DNA of 64,000 nucleotides. It comes from JANRKB01 sp033763695. GTDB taxonomy: Bacteria; Planctomycetota; Phycisphaerae; Phycisphaerales; UBA1924. The DNA lies in contig JANRKB010000056.1 of assembly GCA_033763695.1 (NCBI GenBank), positions 1-64,000 on the forward strand. The letters are read 5' to 3'. The translations under genes and the position numbers were made by a program. The notes under the pieces are model-generated. The model saw only the letters and a list, made by a program, of their open reading frames with translations. It ran no database searches and was not told the DNA's origin. Every line of letters starts with the position of its first letter. Within the stretch, counting starts at the first letter, position 1. Shown in pieces: positions 53,204 through 62,462 of this stretch.

Positions 53204-54067
53204 ATGCCCGTCGTCTTCGACGATGCCGTCTGCATCCGCGTGTGGGACTGGTCCGAGACCAGCCAGACGGTGTCGTTGTTTGGGCGCGAGATCGGCGTGG
53301 TGCGTGGGCTCGCCAAGGGCGCACGCCGCGAGAAGGCTCCGTTCTCCGGCGGCTTTGAAGTGCCGATGCGCGGCGAGGCCGGTGTCATCATCAAACACAA
53401 CGCCGATGCCCTCGCGACACTCACACAATGGGATCTGCGCGAGATCTTCTCGCCCGTGCGTCAGAGCCTGGGGAACTTCTACGCCGCGATGGCGATCGCC
53501 GACATCGTGCATCACGCGATCCGCGATCACGACCCGCACCCGGGGTTGTACGACGCGATGCTCCTGTCGCTGCGCTCGATTGCGACCTCGGGTCCGACCG
53601 CGGCACTGGTGCAGTTCTTGTGGGCCACGCTCACCGAGACGGGCTATCGACCGGAACTGACCGAGGACGTGCGCCGCGGCGGGCGTCTGGAGACCCAGCC
53701 CGATGCGCCGATCGCCTTCAGTCCGCGGCTGGGCGGCTTCTTCACGCTGCAAAGCGGGGAGCGTGCTGAAGAACTCGGCGCGTGGCGCGTCCGCGTTGAG
53801 ACCATGCGTCTGCTCGTTCAGGTGAGCGCGGCTCCGGCATGGGCCCCCGCCGCCGACTCGCAGCCGCACGCCGATCGCGCGGCCCGCTTGCTCGCCGCGT
53901 ACCTGCGCGAAGTTATTGGGACCGACATCGCGGCGCTGGGACCAGCGCTTGGCGCCGCACTAGGTTCTGGCGCGGGCAAGCCTCCGGGGCAGGCGCTCGG
54001 GGGTGCAGGAACGTCCGTTTCAGCGGCAGAATCCGTCTCACGGACCGATCAGTCTCCAAATCGGTGA
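53204..54067 (+). CDS. recO: DNA repair protein RecO-like
   Basis: RecO helps RecA load on single-stranded DNA in the RecFOR pathway. The 287-residue protein has the N-terminal OB-fold (DDAVCIRVWDWSETSQTVSL, then GVVRGLAKGARREKAPFSGG with the loop basic residues). The middle helical domain contains SLGNFYAAMAIADIVHHAIR, and a RecO-like LQFLWATLTETGYRPEL segment follows (here VQFLWATLTETGYRPELTED). The zinc-finger cysteines of some RecO proteins are missing. The C-terminal 60 residues are Ala/Gly-rich. It precedes the HDOD gene on the same strand. The match is moderate by eye. Confidence 0.8.
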   Translation: MPVVFDDAVCIRVWDWSETSQTVSLFGREIGVVRGLAKGARREKAPFSGGFEVPMRGEAGVIIKHNADALATLTQWDLREIFSPVRQSLGNFYAAMAIADIVHHAIRDHDPHPGLYDAMLLSLRSIATSGPTAALVQFLWATLTETGYRPELTEDVRRGGRLETQPDAPIAFSPRLGGFFTLQSGERAEELGAWRVRVETMRLLVQVSAAPAWAPAADSQPHADRAARLLAAYLREVIGTDIAALGPALGAALGSGAGKPPGQALGGAGTSVSAAESVSRTDQSPNR

Positions 54068-54238
54068 CGGTTGCGCAAAGACATCGGGGCAGACTGCCGA
54101 AAGAAGGGATGCCGGGCAAAGTCCCGGCCCACCAGAGCATCGCCCGGTCGCGTCGCGGCCCGCGTCTGCTTGCGTGGATCGTCGCGTCGGACGGATCCGG
54201 CGCAGAGAGCGGACGCTTCTTTCCGAGGGATCGCGCGC

Positions 54239-55726
54239 ATGAACAACGAGCTGCTCGAGGAGATCCTCAGCTGCCCGTCCCTGCCGTCACTGCCGGCGGT
54301 GGCTCTGCGCGTCATCGAGCAAACCTCGGACGCGAACGTCAAGCTCCCCGAACTCGCCGCCACCATCCAGAACGACCAGGGCCTCGCGGCCAAGGTGCTG
54401 CGCACGGTCAACTCGTCGTTCTACGGCTTGCGCACCCGCTGCTCCACCATCAACAAGGCGCTCGTCATGCTCGGGCTCGGCCCGGTCAAGGCCCTGGCGC
54501 TGGGCTTCAGCCTCGTCAGCGCTCTTGAGAAGAAAGAGGGCGATGAGGCCTTTGACTACACGGCGTACTGGCGGCGCGGGCTCTACAGCGCGGTCGCGGC
54601 CAAGTGCGTCGCCGAAGCCGCACGCCGCCCGTGGGCTGATGAAGCCTTCCTCGGCGGCCTGCTGCAGGACGTCGGCTCGCTGGCGATGTATCGCGCGATG
54701 AAGTCGCAGTACAAGGACGTGCTCAAGCAGACCAACGGCGACCATCGCAAGCTGGTCAAGAACGAACTCGCGACCTTTGAGATCCAGCACCCCGACATCG
54801 GCGCGATGCTGTGCCAGCGCTGGAAGTTCCCCATGGAACTCGTGCTGCCCGTGAAGTATCACGAGCGCCCCACTGCCGCTCCCAAGGACTGCGCCGAGAT
54901 CGTCCGCGCGGTCGGCCTGGGCAACTATGCCCACGACGCGCTGACCGACTCCGACCCCGCGCCCGCACTCAAGCGTTTCTATGAACGCTGCAAGGAGTGG
55001 TTCGGGCTTGATGCCGACGAAGTCGAGAAGGTGCTCCGGCGCATCGTTGACGGCACCAAGGAGATGTCGCAGCTCTTCAAGCTCAACACCGGCCCCAGCG
55101 CCGATGCCGACAAGCTCCTCGAAGTCGCCGGCCAACAGCTCACGGCTGTCGCCAAGCTCCCCGCGCCCGACGGCATCCGCGGCATGGACTCGCTGCTCGT
55201 CAACGCCTCGGAGATCGACCCGCTCACGGGGCTGGTTGGTCGCTCGGGCTTTGACTCAGCGGTGCGCAACGGCGTCGACCTCGCCAAGAACAACTCTGAG
55301 TCGTTCAGCCTGCTCAATGTGTGCCTCGACGGCGCCAAGGCGATCGTCGCGGCCAAGGGCCAGGTCGGGCTCGATGACGCCGTCACCGCGATCGGTGCCG
55401 CGCTGTGCAAGAGTTTCCTGCCCATGGGCGGCGTGGTGTGCCGCCTGAGCGCGGAGATCTTTGCGGTTGTCATGCTGGGCACGGGTCAAGTCGAAGCGGG
55501 CAAGGCGACGAACGAGTTCTTGAAGGACTTTGAGCGTCTGCAGCGCGAGTGGGGCGTGCCTCAGGCGCGTGCCGCGCTTGGCTTGGCGTCGGTCAGCGCC
55601 GAGCAAGCCAAGCTCGTCGAGAAGGTCGATGAACTCGTGATCGCAATGGTGCGTGCCGCGCAGGAGAGCCGCGCCAACGGCGGCAATCGCGTGTGCATCC
55701 ATCACCCGACCCGCGCGGCGGCGTGA
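54239..55726 (+). CDS. HDOD-domain protein with degenerate GGDEF-like C-terminus
   Basis: The 495-residue protein has an HDOD domain at residues about 10-220: LPSLPAVALRVIEQTSDANV, then DQGLAAKVLRTVNSSFYGLR, LGLGPVKALALGFSLVSAL and a WADEAFLGGLLQDVGSLAMY helix. HDOD domains are used in signalling proteins that control motility, biofilm and division. Residues about 375-485 resemble a GGDEF diguanylate cyclase (DPLTGLVGRSGFDSAVRNGV), but the signature loop reads LSAEIF, so it is unlikely to make cyclic di-GMP. A GAGGGA ribosome site lies 9 bases before the ATG at 54239. A terminator-like hairpin follows at 55747. Confidence 0.85.
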   Translation: MNNELLEEILSCPSLPSLPAVALRVIEQTSDANVKLPELAATIQNDQGLAAKVLRTVNSSFYGLRTRCSTINKALVMLGLGPVKALALGFSLVSALEKKEGDEAFDYTAYWRRGLYSAVAAKCVAEAARRPWADEAFLGGLLQDVGSLAMYRAMKSQYKDVLKQTNGDHRKLVKNELATFEIQHPDIGAMLCQRWKFPMELVLPVKYHERPTAAPKDCAEIVRAVGLGNYAHDALTDSDPAPALKRFYERCKEWFGLDADEVEKVLRRIVDGTKEMSQLFKLNTGPSADADKLLEVAGQQLTAVAKLPAPDGIRGMDSLLVNASEIDPLTGLVGRSGFDSAVRNGVDLAKNNSESFSLLNVCLDGAKAIVAAKGQVGLDDAVTAIGAALCKSFLPMGGVVCRLSAEIFAVVMLGTGQVEAGKATNEFLKDFERLQREWGVPQARAALGLASVSAEQAKLVEKVDELVIAMVRAAQESRANGGNRVCIHHPTRAAA

Positions 55727-55746
55727 GCATCTTCACAAAAGACAAG

Positions 55747-55780
55747 CAGGCGCGCAGCCCTTCGGCGGCGCGCCTGTTCA
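55747..55780. terminator. Terminator-like hairpin between convergent genes
   Basis: CAGGCGCGC (55747-55755) and GCGCGCCTG (55768-55776) pair perfectly around 12 bases and are followed by TTCATT. The T-run is weak. Confidence 0.5.
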
Positions 55781-55797
55781 TTCGTTCAAAGAGCCCA

Positions 55798-56442
55798 TCA
55801 GCGACGACGACGCCCGACGACGACTGCGCCGAGCCCAAGCAGGCCGAGGCTCGACGGCGCGGGAATCGCATTCAGACCAATCGCCAGGCCCATCGGTGCC
55901 TGTGACGTCAGGACATCCATCGCCGTCCAATCCGACTGACCCCACGGCGCGAATCCGAGTGCGTAGCGATAGAGACTCGTCGAGCCGATCGTGGGCGACG
56001 CGCCCCAGCCAATGCCAAAGTCCTGATTCGCGTCAAGGGTGTAAAACGTCACGAAGATGTCTCTCGAGGTGAGCTGAACCGGCGTATCGAACTTCACCGT
56101 GAGCGTCGTCCACAACTGGTTCACCGTGAAGTCCAGCGAGCCTTGGCCCAGCACCTTTCCGATGGACGGCCCGCTACCTCGCTCGCGGATCTGAACATAC
56201 AGCTTGGAGCTGTACGTGCCGCCCAAGTTTGCAAACAGCAGCGACGCCGACTCGATGGCGTTGGTCGTGTCCGTCACCGTGATGTCGTCGCCCAGTCCGG
56301 CGTGATAGCCGAACACGTTCTTCGGCGAGAAGTACGCCTGGTACGCGCTCGGATCAGACGAGTGGTTGTCATACACCATCGCCCCAAGAACAGACGAACA
56401 GCCCGCGGCAGAAGCCGCCAACGCAAACACAACACCCTTCAT
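55798..56442 (-). CDS. Secreted PEP-CTERM-like protein
   Basis: The 214-residue protein has a signal peptide (GVVFALAASAAGCSSVLGA) and a beta-sandwich-like middle (YSSKLYVQIRERGSGPSIGK and FDTPVQLTSRDIFVTFYTLD). The end, IPAPSSLGLLGLGAVVVGRR, has Pro-Ala-Pro-Ser-Ser followed by a helix and an Arg tail. This is the PEP-CTERM-like sorting signal used for exosortase-dependent anchoring. A GGGAGAG ribosome site precedes ATG 56442. No exosortase is seen in the window. The role is unknown. Confidence 0.75.
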   Translation of the reverse strand: MKGVVFALAASAAGCSSVLGAMVYDNHSSDPSAYQAYFSPKNVFGYHAGLGDDITVTDTTNAIESASLLFANLGGTYSSKLYVQIRERGSGPSIGKVLGQGSLDFTVNQLWTTLTVKFDTPVQLTSRDIFVTFYTLDANQDFGIGWGASPTIGSTSLYRYALGFAPWGQSDWTAMDVLTSQAPMGLAIGLNAIPAPSSLGLLGLGAVVVGRRRR

Positions 56443-56575
56443 GACTCTCTCCCAGAAGATGGAAACAAAAGCGCAGACTCCGATCACGTGCGGAAACACG
56501 TCCCCCCGGGCACTCGTGGGCCGAGGTGCGCAGCATAACAGAGAACACCGCTGATTCAAGGGAAAACAGGTTCTC

Positions 56576-57985
56576 TTACCGCGCCTCAACGGCTTCGTCA
56601 GTCTTCAGAACTGTCTCGACAATCGTGGTTTCGCGTTGCTCGGGCGGGTGCGCCTCGGGGTGGAGCGTCCCCTCGCCGTCGTCGTCGCTGATCGCCAGTC
56701 GCACCTTCACAACGCGGGTCGGCTCGGCCTCAAGCACAGTGAGCAAGGCGCGTCCGACGCGCAGTGTTTCGCCCGCCGCGGGAATGCGGCCGAGCGTGAC
56801 CGTCACAAGCCCGCCGACGGTGTCATAGTCCTCGCTCTCGGGCAGTTCGATGCCGAGTTGCCGCAGTTCGGCGTTGGCGTCCTTGATGTAGGCCCGCGCG
56901 TCGATCTCGGCGGTGCGATCCTGCACGTTGGTCTTGACGTCGTCGTTCTCTTCCGCGCGTTCGTACTCATCCTGGATGTCGCCGAAGACTTCTTCGACGA
57001 TGTCCTCGAAGGTGACGAGGCCGGCCGTGCCGCCGAACTCGTCGGCGACCATGGCGATGTGAACGCGCTTGTCGAGCAGTTCGTGCAGCAGTTCTCGCAC
57101 GGTCTTGGACTCGGGTACGAAGTAGGCCGGCCGCAGGATCTGGCGGAGGCGGAACATCTTGCCGCCGCGACTGCCTTCGCCTGCGAGCCAGCGCATCAGA
57201 TCCTTCACATAGAAGATGCCCGCGATGCGATCGACCGAGCCTTCATACACCGGGATGCGGCTGTGACCGCCCGCTCGGATGTAGGCCGTGATCTTGCTCA
57301 GATCATCGGTCATCTCCATCGATTCCATCTCAGTCCGCGGCGTCATGATCTGGGCCACCGTGGTGTCGCGGAAGCGCACCGCGGCCTCGATCATCTGCTG
57401 CTCAAGCTTGTCGAACTGACCCTCCTGCCGCCCCTCCTCCACCACCGACATCAACTCTTCTTCCAGCTCTTCCGCCTCATCGGTGACAGCACGCCCCGTC
57501 AGGCGGCGGACGACTTCGTCAAAGAACCGCACCACCACGCGCAGCGGCCCGAGCACGCCGTGAATGCCGCGGATGACGCGCGACCAGTCATAGATCGCCT
57601 GCTCACCGGCGTGGCGGGCAACCGCCGCGGGAATGATCAACCCGAAGACCCACTGCGTGAGCGTCGCCAGCGCAAGCCCGATGACGATGTCCCAGACCTG
57701 GGGCAGCGCGGTGCCGCGCACGTTCGCCACCCAGAAGACGCACGCCACGGACACAACCACGTTGCACGCGATGCGCGGCAAACCAACCGCCGTCGCGTGC
57801 GCGTCGACATCATCAAGGATCAGACTCACGCGCCGCGAACGCCGCGGGTTGTTCTCGCGCGCGATGATGTCTTCGAGCGTCGAGCGGGCCACATCGCGCA
57901 GCGCGTGGAAAAGCGTACCCAGCACGCCGCCGACAATCGTCGCGAGCACACCAACCCAGAACCACATCCATCCGGCACTGATCAC
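56576..57985 (-). CDS. CorC/HlyC-type transporter-associated protein with CBS domains
   Basis: The 469-residue protein has three or four N-terminal hydrophobic helices (DUF21-like, residues about 5-155). A paired CBS domain region follows, around VAQIMTPRTEMESMEM and SRIPVYEGSVDRIAGIFYVK. The CorC/HlyC C-terminal domain starts near DAYIKDANAELRQLGIELPE (here ARAYIKDANAELRQLGI). The VADEFGGTAGLVTFEDIVEE stretch is diagnostic for the family. These proteins are tied to Mg/Co or Na efflux in other bacteria; the substrate is unknown here. The ATG at 57985 overlaps the ybeY stop by four bases, so it is translationally coupled to ybeY. Confidence 0.9.
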   Translation of the reverse strand: MISAGWMWFWVGVLATIVGGVLGTLFHALRDVARSTLEDIIARENNPRRSRRVSLILDDVDAHATAVGLPRIACNVVVSVACVFWVANVRGTALPQVWDIVIGLALATLTQWVFGLIIPAAVARHAGEQAIYDWSRVIRGIHGVLGPLRVVVRFFDEVVRRLTGRAVTDEAEELEEELMSVVEEGRQEGQFDKLEQQMIEAAVRFRDTTVAQIMTPRTEMESMEMTDDLSKITAYIRAGGHSRIPVYEGSVDRIAGIFYVKDLMRWLAGEGSRGGKMFRLRQILRPAYFVPESKTVRELLHELLDKRVHIAMVADEFGGTAGLVTFEDIVEEVFGDIQDEYERAEENDDVKTNVQDRTAEIDARAYIKDANAELRQLGIELPESEDYDTVGGLVTVTLGRIPAAGETLRVGRALLTVLEAEPTRVVKVRLAISDDDGEGTLHPEAHPPEQRETTIVETVLKTDEAVEAR

Positions 57986-58584
57986 GCGCCACCCCCAGAC
58001 GAACGACCCGACGCGTTGCCGCTGCGCTCAGGGCCCTTCGCGAAGATCGCGCCGACGCCGATCGCGTTGAGCACCTCATCCTCGCGCGCATGCATGCGCT
58101 CGAAGTCGGCGTCCTCGTGATCGTCGTAACCAAGGCAGTGCAGCACGCCGTGGAGAACGTAGAGCAGGATCTCATGCTCAGGCCGATGGCCACGTGGCGA
58201 CGCCTGACGGGTCGCTTCATCGAGGCACACCATGATGTCGGTGTCGAGCGGCTCGCCCTCGGCGGCCATGCCGTCGATGAGGTCAAAGGTCAGCACGTCG
58301 GTCGTGCCCTCGATCTCGCAGTACTCCCAGTGAGCCTCAGCCATCTCGGCATCGTCGACAATGCGGACGCGGACCTCGCCCCGCAGAGCCATGTGGACAC
58401 CGATCTGGCCGACCCGCTCGCGCAGCCACGCCAAAGCCGCGGCCCCGGCCCTCCCCGTCGCGTCGTGGATGTGAATCACCTCGGCACCAACGGGGATACC
58501 CGAGCCGTCCTGAGACGCCACATCTGGCAGGCCACTGGCCCCGCCGGGGTCGTCTGATGCGTTGGGATCATGGGAGCGGGCCAT
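57982..58584 (-). CDS. ybeY: Endoribonuclease/rRNA maturation factor YbeY
   Basis: YbeY is a metal-dependent RNase needed for 16S rRNA 3' maturation and ribosome quality control. The 200-residue protein has EGTTDVLTFDLIDGMAAEGE and the zinc motif HGVLHCLGYDDHED with its three histidines. RMHAREDEVLNAIG follows the motif. The N-terminal part (about 45 residues) is family-variable. The ATG at 58584 was chosen for a GAGGTGG site upstream; the frame extends 36 codons further with less coding character. The stop overlaps the CorC-like gene by 4 bases, the usual partnership. Confidence 0.92.
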   Translation of the reverse strand: MARSHDPNASDDPGGASGLPDVASQDGSGIPVGAEVIHIHDATGRAGAAALAWLRERVGQIGVHMALRGEVRVRIVDDAEMAEAHWEYCEIEGTTDVLTFDLIDGMAAEGEPLDTDIMVCLDEATRQASPRGHRPEHEILLYVLHGVLHCLGYDDHEDADFERMHAREDEVLNAIGVGAIFAKGPERSGNASGRSSGGGA

Positions 58585-58607
58585 CGGAGCGTCACCACCT
58601 CGGGCCC

Positions 58608-58635
58608 ATTCTACGAAATCTCGCGGCCGGAGCAA
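58608..58635 (-). promoter_or_regulatory. Possible sigma-70 promoter of the ybeY-corC pair
   Basis: On the minus strand, TTGCTC and TAGAAT are 16 bases apart. The second hexamer matches the consensus at five of six positions. It lies 24 bases before the ybeY ATG. Confidence 0.4.
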
Positions 58636-58743
58636 TGACGGGGATCCGCACAGAAATCGTTCATACTCCAAGCGAACTATAAACTCCCGCACGACGCGAA
58701 GAACTTGACCCGAGGCGAACTCAGCGACTGCAACCTCTGCGCG

Positions 58744-59766
58744 TCATACTCCCCGCCGCCGCCACCACAAAGCGAAAAGGCCACCGCCAAGCATCACACC
58801 GCCAAATCCGAGCAGCCAAGGCCGCCAGGGGGCCGTTCCCTTGGTCGTATCGACGGGGACAACAGGAACGCGTGCACCGCTGGGTGCGACCCGAGCGAGC
58901 GACCCGTCCGGCATTGCGGTAAGCGGGAGATCCGAAATCGCCGGGGCGTTCTCGATGGCGAACGCCTCGACGTTTTGAATCGAAAACCACTCCGGGTGCG
59001 GCGTTGCTGACCAGTCGATCCCGGTGAGCCGCCACCCTTTCGGCCCGTTGAGCATCACGGGCACCGGCCAGCCCGATGGCGAGTCTTTCGAGAACTCGGG
59101 CTCATCAAACATGCCCGGCACGCCACGACGAACAAATGTACCATCCGCTGACACGTGAAGCTGGGTTGTCTTGCGCTCACAGGAGGCAACGTCCTTCGCG
59201 CCGGCAAACGCGAGTATCCAGTTTGCGCACGGAAACGTCATGAAGAGCGTCCAGCCCCCGTCAGCACTGCGTTCAACCCGCTCGATCAGTTCCGGATGCC
59301 GCGCGATGAACCGAGGATAGAGTTGCGGGAACGCCTCCTCCACGAATGAACTCAGTTTGATGATGGACGCGTTGCGACCCGGATCGGTGGGCCAGACTGC
59401 GTTGGGTTGTGCTCGCCCGGCAAAGTAGACCCCGTTGCTGTCATAGCCGCGCACATCGCCGGAGTTGATTTTGAACCATGCCCCGCTCTCCAGATCAAGC
59501 CCCTGAACAAGTTTGCTCGTCGGAGTATCGACCATCTCGTAATACGCGCGAATCGACCCTCGCGCGGGCGCTGCACGCATGAGGATCGCGGCGATTCTCG
59601 CACGATCGACGTCCGCGTCGCCGACCGCCGCGGCATCCGACGCCTGCGCGGCTGGTGAACGTGCCGGAACTGAGGGCGATTGGATTTGAGAGAATGCCGA
59701 ACCCGCCGCGCTCGCCACAAGAAGTGACGCGGCCACGCGCGCGGGTCCGGCCGGTGAGCAATGCAT
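58744..59766 (-). CDS. Exported membrane-anchored protein, last gene of the pilin-like operon
   Basis: The 340-residue protein has a signal peptide (AASLLVASAAGSAFSQ) and a large beta-rich middle (IRAYYEMVDTPTSKLVQGLD, then GYDSNGVYFAGRAQPNAVWP). At the end a transmembrane helix with a short basic tail (LLGFGGVMLGGGLFALWWRR) anchors it. No family is recognised. The ATG at 59766 has GGAG 7 bases upstream and is 2 bases from the preceding stop codon, so it is co-translated in an operon with the Cys-rich protein and the pilin-like protein. Confidence 0.65.
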   Translation of the reverse strand: MHCSPAGPARVAASLLVASAAGSAFSQIQSPSVPARSPAAQASDAAAVGDADVDRARIAAILMRAAPARGSIRAYYEMVDTPTSKLVQGLDLESGAWFKINSGDVRGYDSNGVYFAGRAQPNAVWPTDPGRNASIIKLSSFVEEAFPQLYPRFIARHPELIERVERSADGGWTLFMTFPCANWILAFAGAKDVASCERKTTQLHVSADGTFVRRGVPGMFDEPEFSKDSPSGWPVPVMLNGPKGWRLTGIDWSATPHPEWFSIQNVEAFAIENAPAISDLPLTAMPDGSLARVAPSGARVPVVPVDTTKGTAPWRPWLLGFGGVMLGGGLFALWWRRRGV

Positions 59767-59768
59767 CG

Positions 59769-60257
59769 TCAGTCTCCGAAGGGAATCAGCGTTGACACAC
59801 ATCCTGAAGTCATCGTTCCAGGAATCGTGATGCTGCCGTCCGTGGAGGACGTGGTCGACCGAGAAAGGCTGTAGTCACAGCACTGGCCAGACGAGTTGCT
59901 GCACCCGCCGCGTGCATAGCCCGAAGGCGGGTCGAGATCGCACGACGTGCGCGTCACGTCAGTGTCAGACACCGCCGTGTATGTCACGCACTTTCGATCG
60001 ACGACTTGCGGGTTTCCAGTCGCGGAGTATCCGGAGGACGCGAGTCGATAGCCACCGTCGCACCATTTGAGAGTGCCCTTGGTGCAGAACCCGTTGTCCC
60101 CCTGCGACATGCACTCTTGATAGCTCTCGTAGCAAGTGACCGGATCGGGATCCCCGTTCTCCTGCAGGCCGCCCATGCTGGCAAGACAGAGCCCGACCGA
60201 AGCCACCAGCGAGCCTTGTGCAAGTGCGCGCCCGAACCTGTGCTTGATCTGATTCAT
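59769..60257 (-). CDS. Secreted cysteine-rich protein, 162 residues
   Basis: The protein starts with a signal peptide (LAQGSLVASVGLCLASMGGL). The mature part has about ten cysteines (TCYESYQECMSQGDNGFCTK, then TSCDLDPPSGYARGGCSNSS), including adjacent pairs, which suggests several disulphide bonds. It is flanked by the pilin-like gene 27 bases upstream and the anchored protein 2 bases downstream. The family is not recognised. Its place suggests a minor partner of the pilin-like product. Confidence 0.65.
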   Translation of the reverse strand: MNQIKHRFGRALAQGSLVASVGLCLASMGGLQENGDPDPVTCYESYQECMSQGDNGFCTKGTLKWCDGGYRLASSGYSATGNPQVVDRKCVTYTAVSDTDVTRTSCDLDPPSGYARGGCSNSSGQCCDYSLSRSTTSSTDGSITIPGTMTSGCVSTLIPFGD

Positions 60258-60284
60258 CTTGGGATCCTTTCCGTCATGACGCGT

Positions 60285-61016
60285 TCAATGGGGAATCTGG
60301 GGCGAATCGCGTCGGTCGCGCCCCAGCGTGCCAAACCACGTTGAAAACACCGGCTGTCCGACCCAGTTCTCATACACGATGGTGCCATCGGGGCTGAAGT
60401 CGGGCCATTTGCCGAATGCCACACTCGTATCTGCCATCGCGATCGACGATGGCATGATCGTGGTGGCGCAGCACCACGCGATGTCGTTGTCGGCGGTCTG
60501 ATTGGGTGGCGGCACCGGCGGACGCGAGTTGCGCAACTTGTTCAAGATGCCCTTGTCGCTTGGGTAGCGAATGTCTGAGAACTTCTGCGCAGCCAGCGGT
60601 GTCAGATGCAAGGGCAGTGTTTGCCCCGGTGACATGTGGTTCGGCGCCACAATACCGGCTGCCGTCATCAGGATCGGCACATAGCCCCGATGCTTTACCG
60701 CGACCGGATCAAGTTCTTTGGCTGTCTTTAGGTACCCCTGTTTGACCAGCGGCACATACCAATAGTTGGTCGAATCGCCCATCGATTCCTGTTTCCACAG
60801 CGGAAACTCGTCGCGATGGTCTCCCGCGTATGCGTGCAACAGGATCGCGCCCTCGCGCACGGCCGTCTTGCCGCGAAGGTCCTCAACATAGCCCCGCACG
60901 CGTCCAAGGACCGGCAGCAGCAACCCAAGCAAGATCGCCATGACGCCGATCGAAACCAACACCTCGACCAGCGAGAAGCCTGGGATACATCCAGCGGCGC
61001 GAGACACGCGGACCAT
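60285..61016 (-). CDS. Pilin-like protein, first gene of a three-gene operon
   Basis: The 243-residue protein has the methylation motif GFSLVEVLVSIGVMAI at about residues 13-28 and then LLPVLGRVRG. This is a pseudopilin/type IV pilin leader with a Glu at position 5. The rest is a variable alpha/beta domain. Unlike the protein at 6607, it lacks the F.DGHV end. AGGAG lies 7 bases before ATG 61016. A probable promoter is at 61042. Two secreted proteins follow in the same operon. Confidence 0.8.
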   Translation of the reverse strand: MVRVSRAAGCIPGFSLVEVLVSIGVMAILLGLLLPVLGRVRGYVEDLRGKTAVREGAILLHAYAGDHRDEFPLWKQESMGDSTNYWYVPLVKQGYLKTAKELDPVAVKHRGYVPILMTAAGIVAPNHMSPGQTLPLHLTPLAAQKFSDIRYPSDKGILNKLRNSRPPVPPPNQTADNDIAWCCATTIMPSSIAMADTSVAFGKWPDFSPDGTIVYENWVGQPVFSTWFGTLGRDRRDSPQIPH

Positions 61017-61331
61017 GCGAAGTCTCCTGCGAGGCTGTCGCACCTTACCACGCGGCTCACGATCGTCAAGCCCCACTCGCGAAAACGAACATCAAAACTA
61101 TTCCCTGCGGACGAGCAAACAAACGCAATCACACGGATCTGTGCGGAAACTCCAATTGTCCCACAAATCTGTGTTTGTGAACGAGCCGCTGGCTTCCCCA
61201 AGCTCTTGGATTTCTTGCGGAGGGGAGCAGGCTCATCCGAACTCAAACGTGTGTGTGAAATAAGCTCATGCACGCGCATTCGATCAACGATTCGGGGTGT
61301 CGTTGTCTGAATTGCGCTTGGCGTCGCTCCA
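61017..61331. other. AT-richer intergenic region with promoter (315 bp)
   Basis: The region lies between the aldo/keto reductase and the pilin-like operon. It holds the promoter listed below and a perfect 6-bp hairpin CACAAA/TTTGTG (61163-61180). No gene is seen. Confidence 0.55.
61042..61069 (-). promoter_or_regulatory. Probable sigma-70 promoter of the pilin-like operon
   Basis: On the minus strand, TTGACG and TAAGGT are separated by 16 bases. The first hexamer matches at five of six positions. It is about 25 bases before the ATG at 61016. Confidence 0.5.
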
Positions 61332-62351
61332 TCACGCCCTGAACAACTCGCGCAGCCACTGGGCGTCCGCCGCGGACATCGGCTCATCGCGGCCTGCCCG
61401 GAGGTTGCAGGTGGCCTGGGCCGCGTTGCGGAAGCCGGGGATCGTGGAGCAGACATTCTGATGGCTCAGCAGCCAGCGGCAGGCGACCGACGCCAGCACC
61501 GCCGTCGCGTCGTCGCCCGGCTTGACGAACCGTTCCTTCACCTTCGCCAGTTTCGCGCGGACGCTCGCGAGCGTCGCCGAATCGAAGTCCTTGCGGTTGT
61601 TGCGATAGTCGCCCTCAACAAACTTGGGCGGGTTGGCGGGGTCGAACTTATCAAGCAGGATGCCCTGGTCGACGGGGCCGAAGGCAATAAACGAGCAGCC
61701 GTGCTTGTCCATCAGCGCCTGGCAGCGCGAACCGACGCGGATGAACTCGTCGGCGCGCAGATTCGCCTTCGTCTGCAACACATGCGGCTTGAGCACCGGC
61801 ACCGCACTCTCAAAGTCATCGTCGTTGTACGCCGACTGACCGATCGCACGCACCTTGCCCTCCTTCACCAGCGCGTGCATCGTGGCCGCGGCCTCGTGCA
61901 GATAGTCGTGCGGCTGGCCGTCGTATCCGGGCGCGACGTACGTGCCGTGATGGAAGTAGTAGAGATCGATGCAGTCGATGTTCAGATTGCGGAGCGACTG
62001 CTCGCACTGGTTGCGGATGTGCCGCGGCTCATACGCGTGCGGCGCGGTGCCCTTGAAGTGCCCCACCTTGGTCGCGATCACCTGGCCGTCGTGCTTGACG
62101 CCCAGCTTCTTGAAGCACGCGGCGAGCAGGCGCTCGGCCCGACCGTTGCCGTAGATGTCCGCGTTGTCCCAGTGATTGACGCCGGCATCGAGCCCGGCCT
62201 TGATGCCCGCGAGGACGTCGTCCTCGTTGACCTCGGCCCAGCCGATGGGCTGGCCGTTGCCGGTGGACCAGTTCGGCCCACCCATCGTCCAGCAACCAAA
62301 GCCGATCTCCGAAACCTTGATGCCCGATGTGCCGAGTGTGCGGTAGCGCAT
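61332..62351 (-). CDS. Aldo/keto reductase
   Basis: The 339-residue NADPH-dependent oxidoreductase opens MRYRTLGTSGIKVSEIGFGC, the usual start. The catalytic set is present: Asp in HWDNADIYGNG with the Tyr, Lys in VIATKVGHFKG, and the His in IDLYYFHHGTYVA. SIPGFRNAAQATCNLRAG (here STIPGFRNAAQATCN) matches the C-terminal cofactor loop. The substrate is unknown. It has no clear ribosome site. A palindrome cluster lies upstream. Confidence 0.9.
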   Translation of the reverse strand: MRYRTLGTSGIKVSEIGFGCWTMGGPNWSTGNGQPIGWAEVNEDDVLAGIKAGLDAGVNHWDNADIYGNGRAERLLAACFKKLGVKHDGQVIATKVGHFKGTAPHAYEPRHIRNQCEQSLRNLNIDCIDLYYFHHGTYVAPGYDGQPHDYLHEAAATMHALVKEGKVRAIGQSAYNDDDFESAVPVLKPHVLQTKANLRADEFIRVGSRCQALMDKHGCSFIAFGPVDQGILLDKFDPANPPKFVEGDYRNNRKDFDSATLASVRAKLAKVKERFVKPGDDATAVLASVACRWLLSHQNVCSTIPGFRNAAQATCNLRAGRDEPMSAADAQWLRELFRA

Positions 62352-62462
62352 AAAGAAGGGTAGGGCAGAACGCCTGATCGGCGAAGGCTCGTGTGGTTCG
62401 GCGGGCGGGCATCTCACGCACGCGTCTCGCTCTTTTCTGGCGTACTGGCGCGTCGCCCCCTG

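Noticed and set aside
54068..54238. A cyclic di-GMP riboswitch before the HDOD gene.
   Set aside because: Short pieces such as GCCGAAAG and a CCGGG hairpin look similar, but the required paired helices and order are missing.
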